From Paracoccus sp. JM45 (GTDB lineage: Bacteria; Pseudomonadota; Alphaproteobacteria; Rhodobacterales; Rhodobacteraceae): DNA of 64,000 bases. The notes under the pieces were generated by a model, which saw nothing but the letters and a program-made list of their open reading frames with translations, was not told the DNA's origin and ran no database searches. A program made the position numbers and the translations under genes. The DNA lies in contig NZ_QQVY01000001.1 in the NCBI RefSeq assembly GCF_003590715.1, positions 124,001-188,000 on the forward strand, in the 5' to 3' direction. This document shows, piece after piece, positions 36,223 to 43,081 of the stretch (position 1 is the first letter of the stretch; every line of letters starts with the position of its first letter).

Positions 36223-37386
36223 TCAGGTGAACTGCAGCAGCTTGACGGCGCGGAAATCGGTCACGCCGCCGCCAACACGCTTGGTGGCATAGAACAGCAC
36301 ATGCGGTTTGGCGCTGAAGGGATCACGCAGAACGCGCAGGTCGGGGCGTTCAACGATGGTATAGGCGGCGTGGAAATCACCGAAGCCGACCGATTTCGAA
36401 TTGGCGGCGATGTCGGGCATATCCTCGCTGATCAGCACCGGATAGCCCAGCAGCTGCGGCACCTGACCCACGCTCAGCGCGTCGGTCCACAAGAAACGGC
36501 CGTCGGTATCCTTCATCTTGCGAATACGCGCGGCCGTTTTCGAATTCATGATAAACGAGGCATTGGCACGGTATTTCGCACCAAGGGCATAGATCAGGTC
36601 GATCAGGCAATCGGCCTGGTTGGTCGCCGCAAAGTCACCCGCCTTGCCGGTCACAACCGTGCCGATCTGGTTGTCGCCTGCCGCCGCATTCAATGCCGTG
36701 GTATAGGACAGGATACCTTTCGGCTTATCGACGCCATCGCCACTGACAAAAGCAGCCGCTTCGGAACGTGCGAATTTATCGGCGATACGCTCGGCCAGCC
36801 AGCCCTCGACGTCGAAAGCCGCATCATCCAGCAGACGCTGGCTGGCCTTCGGCATGGCCGAGAGTTCATGAACGGGAATGGAAATCCGCTCGATCCCGCC
36901 AGCCGATCCTTCGACCGCAGCCGCCTCGGTGGCCCAGCCGGCACCAAGATCACCCTTATCGACCAGCACCTCGTATGACGCGCTTTCGATGGCGACCACA
37001 TTGGCCAGACGGCGCAGCGAGGCACCGCCCAGCAGCACCCGCTGAACCGATTCCGCAACCGTCGGCGCGGCAAGGAAACCGCCGTCGCTGGCAACCGTCA
37101 GGCCCTTTTCCTCGATGGCCAGACCGCGCAGGCCGTCATCGTCACCGCTGCGAAGATAGGCGTTGAACGCCTTCTGATGGGGCACTTCGACCTCGGCGGT
37201 TGCGGACAAAGGGGCGCGGCCACGCAGGGCAGTCTTGCGATCGATCATGGTCATACGGTGTTCCTGTGCATTGAGTTTGGTCTGGATGTCTTCACGAAAG
37301 CCCTTGAGTTCATCGACGAACCCCATCATGGCCCCGCGCAGATCGGCAGGCATGACGCCGCCGGCCGCGGTTTTCGCCTCGGTCAT
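36223..37386 (-). CDS. g5: GTA gp5, HK97-fold major capsid protein
   Basis: 387 residues. The N-terminal helical delta/scaffold region (about 1-80; FVDELKGFREDIQTKLNAQEHRM) would be removed by the g4 protease. The HK97-like body begins AFNAYLRSGDDDGLRGL, with typical DGGFLAAPTVAESVQRVLLG and FMNSKTAARIRKMKDTDGRFLW...LLGYPVLISEDMPDIAANS. It assembles the oblate GTA head. It is flanked on both sides by hairpins sharing GGGACGCGC arms. Confidence 0.96.
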   Translation of the reverse strand: MTEAKTAAGGVMPADLRGAMMGFVDELKGFREDIQTKLNAQEHRMTMIDRKTALRGRAPLSATAEVEVPHQKAFNAYLRSGDDDGLRGLAIEEKGLTVASDGGFLAAPTVAESVQRVLLGGASLRRLANVVAIESASYEVLVDKGDLGAGWATEAAAVEGSAGGIERISIPVHELSAMPKASQRLLDDAAFDVEGWLAERIADKFARSEAAAFVSGDGVDKPKGILSYTTALNAAAGDNQIGTVVTGKAGDFAATNQADCLIDLIYALGAKYRANASFIMNSKTAARIRKMKDTDGRFLWTDALSVGQVPQLLGYPVLISEDMPDIAANSKSVGFGDFHAAYTIVERPDLRVLRDPFSAKPHVLFYATKRVGGGVTDFRAVKLLQFT

Positions 37387-37469
37387 GGTCTTCTCCTCAT
37401 CACGATGATCAGGGCGCGACCGCCCCAGTTGCCGGACCGGGCCGCTTGGGGCAGGGTCCGAACCTGAAC

Positions 37470-37494
37470 GGGACGCGCGTCAGGCGCGCATCCC
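37470..37494 (-). repeat. hairpin between GTA g4 and g5
   Basis: GGGATGCGCGC/GCGCGTCCC-type stem (one G-T pair on the minus strand) with a 4-nt loop, 9 nt past the g4 stop and without a T-run. Its GGGACGCGCG arm recurs in the hairpin on the other side of g5. Probable mRNA processing or stabilising element. Confidence 0.55.
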
Positions 37495-37503
37495 TGAAAC
37501 CTG

Positions 37504-38031
37504 TCAGCCGCGCAGCGCGTCGGCGGCGGCTGTGAAAAGGGCTGCAACCTCACGCAGATCATCGGCCTCCTTGCGGCCCACCTTGGCTTCGGGCAGCATC
37601 GGGAAGGTCACCAAGGACACCTCCCACAGCTCAACCTCGGTCAGAACGCGCGCGCCCTTCTGGTTGCGCTCGGCGCGGATGGTGCGATAGCCGATCGACA
37701 GCCCGTCGATCGCACCCGCCTGAATCAACGCGGCGGCTTCGCGCGCCTGCGCCACCTCGGGCAGCAACCGGCCTTTGACCCACAGACCCGCGTCGTCTTC
37801 GCGGATTTCATCCCAGACACCGATGGGGCGGGTGGGGTCGTGCTGCCACAGCATCCGCACCTTGTCGCCCTTGCCCGCCAGCCGCGCCAAGGATGCCGAA
37901 AACGCCCCCTTGGCGACGGCATCGCCGCCCTGATCGGTCAGGCCGAACAGGCTGGCATAGCCCTCGATCACCTGTCCTTCCGACAGCACAGGCGCACCGC
38001 CCGCGAATTTCACTTCCAACCCCGGAACCAT
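37504..38031 (-). CDS. g4: GTA gp4, HK97 prohead protease
   Basis: 175 residues. The U35/HK97 protease fold shows IEGYASLFGLTDQGGDAVAKGAFSASL, the catalytic His in MLWQHDPTRPIG and the Ser in LWEVSLVTFPM. It matures the capsid during head assembly. Gene order protease then capsid is canonical. Confidence 0.94.
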   Translation of the reverse strand: MVPGLEVKFAGGAPVLSEGQVIEGYASLFGLTDQGGDAVAKGAFSASLARLAGKGDKVRMLWQHDPTRPIGVWDEIREDDAGLWVKGRLLPEVAQAREAAALIQAGAIDGLSIGYRTIRAERNQKGARVLTEVELWEVSLVTFPMLPEAKVGRKEADDLREVAALFTAAADALRG

Positions 38032-38034
38032 CCT

Positions 38035-38265
38035 TCAGCCTCCTCTTGGTGCATAATCCAGTATCCCCTGGACGGCCTGCGTCAGGATCACGGCGACGAC
38101 GCCATAGACGGTCATCCACAACCGCCGCTCCAGCCCCTCGATCATGGCCTCGATTCGTTCCAGCCGGCGTTCGACCTGCCCGAATTGCAGCGCCATGATC
38201 CGTTCCTGCGCGTCGATCCGCTGGTCCTGCCACAGACCGTCCTTGACGAAACGCGAGCCTTCCAT
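38035..38265 (-). CDS. GTA head formation protein (RCAP_rcc01685 family, gp3.5)
   Basis: 76 residues from ATG 38265, with GGAG 9 nt upstream. An N-terminal amphipathic/coiled-coil part (QRIDAQERIMALQFGQVERRLERIEAMIEGLERRL) is followed by one transmembrane segment (MTVYGVVAVILTQAVQGIL). It lies between the portal and the protease, the position of the small membrane-anchored head-formation protein in GTA clusters. Easily missed because it is so short. Confidence 0.85.
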   Translation of the reverse strand: MEGSRFVKDGLWQDQRIDAQERIMALQFGQVERRLERIEAMIEGLERRLWMTVYGVVAVILTQAVQGILDYAPRGG

Positions 38266-38269
38266 CCGC

Positions 38270-39454
38270 TCATTCTCCGTCCATAGGCGGCAGACCCAGC
38301 AGGGCGCGCTTTTCCGCATCCGTCAGGAAATCCGCCGCCGCGATCCGCGCCCATTGCTGGTTGCGGTCTTCGGCCAGCGCGGGAATTTGGTCGGGGTCTG
38401 GGCGCAACTCAACCTCTTCGCCCAGATGCTCGGACAGCCACCACGCGACCGAGGCCGCAACCCGCGTCGCCAAAGGCAGCACCGTCAGGCGATAGAACGC
38501 CCGATGCGCCTCGGCGTAATTGGCATAGGTCGCATCGCCGGGTATCCCCAGCAGCATCGGCGGCACCCCGAATGCCAGCGCGATTTCCCGCGCCGCCGAC
38601 AGCTTGGTTTCGTGGAACTCCATATCGCTTGGACTGAACCCCATGGGCCGCCAATCCAAACCGCCCTCCAGCAGCATGGGCCGACCGGCGTTGCGCGCGC
38701 CTTGGTGGTTCATCTCGATCTCGCCCACCAAGCGGTCATATTGATCCGCGCTCAGCGTGCCCTGCCCGTCCATCCCCTTATAGATGATGGCCCCGCTTGG
38801 CCGCGCCGCATTGTCCGGCAGCGCCTTCGACCAGGCCGAGGCACTGTTATGCACGTCGAAGGCCACCGCCGCCGCCTGCATCGGCGACAGACCATAGTGG
38901 TCATCCACCGGATGAAAGCTTTTGATATGGCAGATCGGGTCCGGACTGCCGGTCATATCGAACCGGTGCTTGCGCCCGCCGACCGCATATTCATAGGCAA
39001 CCGGCCAGCCGTCCGCCCCCGGCACAATCGTCATCCGGTCCGCCCGTAAGACATGCAATTCTTGCGGCAGACCCGCATCATCCAGACTGACCGCCTCAAG
39101 ATAGCCGTTGCCCGACAGCAGCATCTGTCCGAACAGCGCCTCCAGCAACTCGGCCCGCCCCTGCCCAGGATTGGGACGGCGCAGCAGGTCGATGACCGGA
39201 TGGACCTCGAACCGCTGGTCGCGATTGGCACAGATCAGCGGCACCGCAGCCGCCGCCTCGGCGATCAGCTTGACCGACCGAAAGCCCACCGGATTGCCGA
39301 CGAATCCGCCGCGTGTCAGGCTGCCCGTATCACGCGCCGACCAGACCGAGCGCCCCGCGCCGCTGGCAAAGGCGACCACCCGCCCTGTTGCACTTGCCTT
39401 TCGTTCAGGCACGGCAGAGGATTTTCCCTGCCCCGAAAACATTCGAAACGCCAT
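38270..39454 (-). CDS. g3: GTA gp3, portal protein
   Basis: 394 residues from ATG 39454, with GGAGG 5 nt upstream; an ATG at 39466 is the alternative. HK97-type portal features: NPVGFRSVKLIAEAAAAVPLIC, LLRRPNPGQGRAELLEALFGQMLLSGNGYLEAV, FGVPPMLLGIPGDATYANYAEAHRAFYRLTVLPLA. It forms the dodecameric DNA gate at the head vertex. Confidence 0.95.
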   Translation of the reverse strand: MAFRMFSGQGKSSAVPERKASATGRVVAFASGAGRSVWSARDTGSLTRGGFVGNPVGFRSVKLIAEAAAAVPLICANRDQRFEVHPVIDLLRRPNPGQGRAELLEALFGQMLLSGNGYLEAVSLDDAGLPQELHVLRADRMTIVPGADGWPVAYEYAVGGRKHRFDMTGSPDPICHIKSFHPVDDHYGLSPMQAAAVAFDVHNSASAWSKALPDNAARPSGAIIYKGMDGQGTLSADQYDRLVGEIEMNHQGARNAGRPMLLEGGLDWRPMGFSPSDMEFHETKLSAAREIALAFGVPPMLLGIPGDATYANYAEAHRAFYRLTVLPLATRVAASVAWWLSEHLGEEVELRPDPDQIPALAEDRNQQWARIAAADFLTDAEKRALLGLPPMDGE

Positions 39455-39522
39455 ATCCGCCTCCATATCGGCAAAGAAAAAGGCCGCCCAAACGGACGGC
39501 CTTTCATATCATTTTCGTTATC

Positions 39523-40938
39523 TTACAACCGCCGCATCTGTGGTCGTCGCCAACTGGCCGCGGGTTCGATCATCAGCTCGTGCATGGCCCAAACCATGGC
39601 ATCCAAACGGTCGGGACTGCCCCGCCCTTCGAACCCGCGAACAGTCATCTGGCACATCTGGTCCTCCAGTGACCCCAGATCACCCTGCCGCAGATGGCTG
39701 ATACGGCCCTGTTCATACAGCGCTGCCACGGGTTCGGCCCGCAATCCCTTGCCCCGCGATGCCCGCAACCCTTTAAACGGAACCAACGGATCAATCTGCC
39801 GGATGACACTTTCAACCATGTCACCGCCTTGGTTGACCTCGGCGACCAGACGCTCGGCCCCGTGGCGGTCCATAGCTGCAATCGCCGCCTTGGCCCAATC
39901 GGATGGCCCGCCCCGCACGCTGGCATCCTCCAACACATAGGCCCGCCAGTCATGCGGCTCGCCCTGCGCAACGACACCCGCAACGATGATCCCGCATTCG
40001 TCGCTTGACTTTCCATTCGTCACCGAAGGATCGACCGCCACGACAATGCGGTCCAGTTTCGGCACCTGCTCAACCCGCGCGCCTTCCACCATCGCGGTTG
40101 TCCACAGCGCGCCTTCGACATTATCCAGCAACACGCCGTCCAACTCCTGTCGCCCCAACCGCGTCCCGCCATAACGGCTCTGAACCTCGGCCAGAAAGCT
40201 TTCCGCCAGATAGGCACGGTTCGCATCCGTCGGCGCATGCGTCACCACGGTCGAGGCGTTCCCCAGAATCCGCTTCAACACACCAACATTGCGCGGCGTC
40301 GTTGTCACCACCTGTTGGGGATGGCTGCCAAGCCGCAACGCGAATTGCAGCATGTCCCAAACCTCCTCCGACTTTTTCCACTTGGCCAACTCATCCACCC
40401 AAGCCGCGTCGAATTGCGGCCCGCGCAGCGCCTCTGGCTCATGTGCGGAATAGACGGTGGCTGTCGCGCCATTGGCCCAGACCAACCTGCGCCGACCGGC
40501 TTCCCAGACCGGACGACGATCCGGGGGCGAACAGGCAAGGATCCCGCTTTCACCGAACACCATCACTTCGCGAACCTGATCGAAGGTTTCCCCGACCAAG
40601 GCGACACGATGGCATTGGCCTGCGGTACGCGCAGTCGGCCCTTCGACCATCCGCCGCACCCATTCGGAACCGGCGCGGGTTTTCCCCGCCCCGCGCCCCC
40701 CCATGATTACCCAGCTTTTCCAGTCGCCCGTCGGGGGCAACTGATGCGGCAAGGCCCAGAATTCGAACAGCCACGGCAGGCTGCCCAAAGTGTTTTCCGA
40801 TAAGCCGCCCAGAAACGCCTCAACCTCCTGCGGCGTTGCGGAGGCAAGCCAAGCGGCGCCCGATCTCGTCTCGTGCGGCGTCAAGGTCAAGGCCGCCTTC
40901 GGCGACCCCGCCCGCGATGTCCTTGCGAAGTTTTTCAA
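39523..40938 (-). CDS. g2: GTA gp2, terminase large subunit
   Basis: Up to 471 residues. The ATPase has Walker A GGRGAGKTRAG and Walker B FDAAWVDELAKW. The RNase H-like nuclease has IVVAVDPSVTNGKSSDECGIIVAGV and a later Asp in RLDAMVWAMHEL. It packages host DNA into heads. The start is unresolved: the longest frame opens with TTG at 40938, 119 nt inside g1, and other TTG codons follow at about 40890. No ATG gives a complete ATPase, so a non-ATG start coupled to g1 translation is likely. Confidence 0.93.
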   Translation of the reverse strand: MKNFARTSRAGSPKAALTLTPHETRSGAAWLASATPQEVEAFLGGLSENTLGSLPWLFEFWALPHQLPPTGDWKSWVIMGGRGAGKTRAGSEWVRRMVEGPTARTAGQCHRVALVGETFDQVREVMVFGESGILACSPPDRRPVWEAGRRRLVWANGATATVYSAHEPEALRGPQFDAAWVDELAKWKKSEEVWDMLQFALRLGSHPQQVVTTTPRNVGVLKRILGNASTVVTHAPTDANRAYLAESFLAEVQSRYGGTRLGRQELDGVLLDNVEGALWTTAMVEGARVEQVPKLDRIVVAVDPSVTNGKSSDECGIIVAGVVAQGEPHDWRAYVLEDASVRGGPSDWAKAAIAAMDRHGAERLVAEVNQGGDMVESVIRQIDPLVPFKGLRASRGKGLRAEPVAALYEQGRISHLRQGDLGSLEDQMCQMTVRGFEGRGSPDRLDAMVWAMHELMIEPAASWRRPQMRRL

Positions 40939-41227
40939 CCTTGTTCCTTTCCGCCATCAGCAACTGGACCGCCTCGCGAACGGTCTTTGCGGTCTCCATC
41001 GCCTTTTTCAACTTAGCCGGATCAAGATCCTCCGGCTTTGCCACTTCCAGCTTGGCCTGAAGACCCCGAAGATCCCTGACGTAATCCCAGAACAGCCATT
41101 GCAGGACCGAGATTTCATCTTCGTCCTTGGCAATTTCAGGAAACCGCAGCCCTGCCTTTTCCGGCAAGGATCCAGCCACAAAAGGTCCTTCGGGGGTCTT
41201 GCCCCCGCAGCAATTGATATTGTCCAT
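40820..41227 (-). CDS. g1: GTA gp1, putative terminase small subunit
   Basis: 135 residues from ATG 41227. Helical protein: SVLQWLFWDYVRDLRGLQAKLEVAKPEDLDPAKLKKAMETAKTVREAV, then a basic coiled-coil (LMAERNKVEKLRKDIAGGV). Position and helical content fit the GTA small terminase. GTA small terminases lack specific pac-site recognition, in line with random packaging. An in-frame upstream extension to 41323 runs through a terminator hairpin and is unlikely to be coding. Confidence 0.85.
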   Translation of the reverse strand: MDNINCCGGKTPEGPFVAGSLPEKAGLRFPEIAKDEDEISVLQWLFWDYVRDLRGLQAKLEVAKPEDLDPAKLKKAMETAKTVREAVQLLMAERNKVEKLRKDIAGGVAEGGLDLDAARDEIGRRLACLRNAAGG

Positions 41228-41272
41228 GCAAACTGTCCCGCCCCGTGTCCTGTCCGCACGAGCCGAAAGACG

Positions 41273-41303
41273 AAAAAAGCGGCCCAAGGTTTCCCTTGGC
41301 CGC
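41273..41303 (-). terminator. strong intrinsic terminator in the predicted GTA leader
   Basis: On the minus strand the stem GCGGCCAAGG/CCTTGGGCCGC (one bulged base, GAAA loop) is followed directly by T6. It lies 46 nt upstream of the g1 start and about 20 nt downstream of the predicted GTA transcription start. It could be an attenuator of the GTA operon or an insulator against read-through from trpF. Confidence 0.8.
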
Positions 41304-41329
41304 TTGCCCATCTCTCCCAGCATGTAAAA

Positions 41330-41358
41330 GTTCTACCTTAGGCCGTTCGCAAAGTCAA
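41330..41358 (-). promoter_or_regulatory. predicted sigma70-type promoter of the GTA operon
   Basis: On the minus strand TTGACT (41358-41353), a 17-nt spacer and TAGAAC (41335-41330). Expected start of transcription is near 41323. The spacer/-10 border is overlapped by ACCTTAGG (41335-41342). Confidence 0.6.
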
Positions 41359-41413
41359 TCTATAAACCTAAGGTTGTTTTGCAACATGCGAATACACTGA
41401 TTTTTCATAAGGT
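41335..41413. promoter_or_regulatory. TAAGGT-type repeats at the GTA promoter
   Basis: Three copies of TAAGGT: 41335-41340 (minus orientation, within ACCTTAGG), 41369-41374 (plus, within AACCTAAGGTT) and 41408-41413 (plus, within CATAAGGTTACC). The first two form an inverted pair of 8-mers on either side of the -35 element. Candidate operator for the GTA activator. Confidence 0.5.
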
Positions 41414-41420
41414 TACCAAT

Positions 41421-41456
41421 GCAACACCCGTTGCGCACGTTACGCAACAGGTTGTC
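41421..41456. repeat. alternating GCAAC/GTTGC inverted repeats between trpF and the GTA promoter
   Basis: GCAAC-ACCC-GTTGC (41421-41434) overlaps GTTGCG-CACGTTA-CGCAAC (41430-41448), followed by GTTG at 41451. It may be alternative RNA hairpins at the end of the trpF message or a protein-binding site. Confidence 0.45.
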
Positions 41457-41466
41457 GATATGCGGC

Positions 41467-42105
41467 CTATTTACCGTTGGCGGCTACAACAAAACCGGCG
41501 ATCAGTTGCGAATCCTTAACCCCCGGCGCGGATTCAACACCCGAACTGACATCGACCACAGGTGCCCCCGTCAGGCGCACAGCCTCGGCGACGTTGTCGG
41601 GGGTCAGACCACCGGCCAACATCCATGGACGCAGCCAATGACGGCCCACCAACAATCGCCAGTCAAAGGCCAATCCGTTGCCCCCTGGCAGAGCGGCATC
41701 CTTCGGCGGCTTGGCATCCACCAGCAGCATATCCGCAACCAGCCCATAGTCCGTCAGTTGTCCCAAATCATCAGGACCGCTGATCCCGACTGCTTTCATC
41801 ACCGGCAGGCCGAACATCTCTTTGACCTGCGTGACACGTTCGGGCGTTTCAGCACCATGCAGCTGAATGATGTCCAGCGGCACGACAGCCAGAACCTGTT
41901 CCAATAAAGCGTCATCGGGGTTCACAAACAGCCCCACCCGCGCCACACCAACAGGTGCAAGCGCTGCGAGTTCGCCAGCAACTTCAGCCGTGACTGCACG
42001 GGGGGATTTCGGGAAAAACACAAAGCCCAAAAACCGCGCACCTGCGTCGACAGCGGCATGGACATGGGCGGGCTGGCTTAGCCCGCATATCTTGACCTGT
42101 GCCAC
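41467..42105 (-). CDS. trpF: Phosphoribosylanthranilate isomerase
   Basis: 212 residues. TIM barrel with catalytic Cys in VKICGLSQ (residue 7) and Asp in LLVDAKPP; the phosphate-binding end is WMLAGGLTPDNV. It performs the Amadori rearrangement in tryptophan synthesis. It follows the LapA-domain gene by 3 nt. In related genomes trpB often comes next; here the GTA cluster does. Confidence 0.96.
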   Translation of the reverse strand: MAQVKICGLSQPAHVHAAVDAGARFLGFVFFPKSPRAVTAEVAGELAALAPVGVARVGLFVNPDDALLEQVLAVVPLDIIQLHGAETPERVTQVKEMFGLPVMKAVGISGPDDLGQLTDYGLVADMLLVDAKPPKDAALPGGNGLAFDWRLLVGRHWLRPWMLAGGLTPDNVAEAVRLTGAPVVDVSSGVESAPGVKDSQLIAGFVVAANGK

Positions 42106-42108
42106 GGT

Positions 42109-42504
42109 TTATCGTGCCGCGGGCAGTTGTGCACGACCGTGTGCAGGACGTTTGGCTTCGGGCTGCTCAAGAATGGCCAGAACGTCATCGCGCGGGGCTG
42201 CGTGGCTTTCACGCAGCTGGCCGACTTCGTTTTCCAAACGGACAACCTTGGCATTACGTGCCCGTGACGTGCGACGGATCTTCGATTCGCGCATCCATTC
42301 CCACAACAAACCCGCCAGCATGCCAAGGGCGAATGCCACAAAGATCACAAGGAACAGCGGCAAGCCGACCGACCAGGTTCCACCAAGGAATTGACCGAAA
42401 TTCGCGGGGAATGCAGACAGCGTGACGACCTGACGGTTAGCAAGCGCTACGGCCACCAGAACCAAGGCCAGAAGAACCACGAAAATCAGACGGATAAAGC
42501 GCAT
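42109..42504 (-). CDS. LapA-domain (DUF1049) membrane protein
   Basis: 131 residues. Two transmembrane helices (LIFVVLLALVLVAVALAN and LPLFLVIFVAFALGMLAGLLWEW) enclose a short periplasmic loop, followed by a basic cytoplasmic tail with a predicted coiled coil (RLENEVGQLRESHAA). It resembles E. coli LapA, which acts with LapB in LPS control, though the tail differs. ihfB-lapA-trpF order is common in Rhodobacterales. Confidence 0.87.
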   Translation of the reverse strand: MRFIRLIFVVLLALVLVAVALANRQVVTLSAFPANFGQFLGGTWSVGLPLFLVIFVAFALGMLAGLLWEWMRESKIRRTSRARNAKVVRLENEVGQLRESHAAPRDDVLAILEQPEAKRPAHGRAQLPAAR

Positions 42505-42564
42505 GGGCGGTGTCCCTTGAATTGTCCCGCCCGGTCGCGCCAGGCTGTTCCCCTTTTAAGACGC

Positions 42565-42849
42565 TCAGGCGTCCCCGTTCAACCGGTCACGCAACAGCTT
42601 TCCGGTCTTAAAGAAAGGAACGTGCTTTTCGTCGACATCTACAGATTCACCCGTCCGCGGGTTACGCCCCACGCGGGAATCGCGCTGCTTGACCGAAAAC
42701 GCGCCGAAACCGCGCAATTCGACCCGATCGCCACGCGCCATGGCGTCGATCACTTCCTCAAATACAGTATTAACAATTCTTTCGACGTCCCTGCGAAAAA
42801 GATGCGGGTTTTCGTCAGAAATCATTTGAATCAATTCGGAACGGATCAT
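42565..42849 (-). CDS. ihfB: Integration host factor subunit beta
   Basis: 94 residues from ATG 42849, preceded by GGGGGAA. HU/IHF fold with the DNA-binding arm signature [24 protein letters not shown], including the Pro that intercalates into the minor groove. It bends DNA as IhfA/IhfB heterodimer. Transcribed with rpsA upstream and lapA/trpF downstream. Confidence 0.96.
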   Translation of the reverse strand: MIRSELIQMISDENPHLFRRDVERIVNTVFEEVIDAMARGDRVELRGFGAFSVKQRDSRVGRNPRTGESVDVDEKHVPFFKTGKLLRDRLNGDA

Positions 42850-43029
42850 GCTTTCCCCCAAATAGATGAGTCCCTCACACGAAGCGCCTCAAGGAACCGT
42901 ATAAAAGGGCCGACGACCGTCCCCACGAACCCGAACAACGCAGGCAAGAAGCCTCTGGTTTCATAGCGTTGCCAGCTTTATTCCTTTCGCGCAAGGCACT
43001 TGGCAATCACAGGTCAATCCATAGGCAAC

Positions 43030-43061
43030 AAAAAGCCCGCCCCGGACGAACCGGGGCGGGC
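43030..43061 (-). terminator. intrinsic terminator of rpsA
   Basis: An 11-bp stem GCCCGCCCCGG/CCGGGGCGGGC with a 5-nt loop, followed on the minus strand by T5; it starts 20 nt after the rpsA stop. Confidence 0.9.
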
Positions 43062-43081
43062 CAAAATCATGCTAGAAAAGC

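Noticed and set aside
26533..41227. Prophage
   Set aside because: Only head, tail and packaging genes are present. No integrase, repressor, replication or lysis genes and no attachment-site repeats, and gene order equals the Rhodobacter gene transfer agent next to cysE.
41227..41323. N-terminal extension of g1 to an upstream ATG (41323 or 41311)
   Set aside because: The extension would be encoded by the terminator hairpin and reads as basic low-complexity sequence; the ATG at 41227 gives a family-like length.
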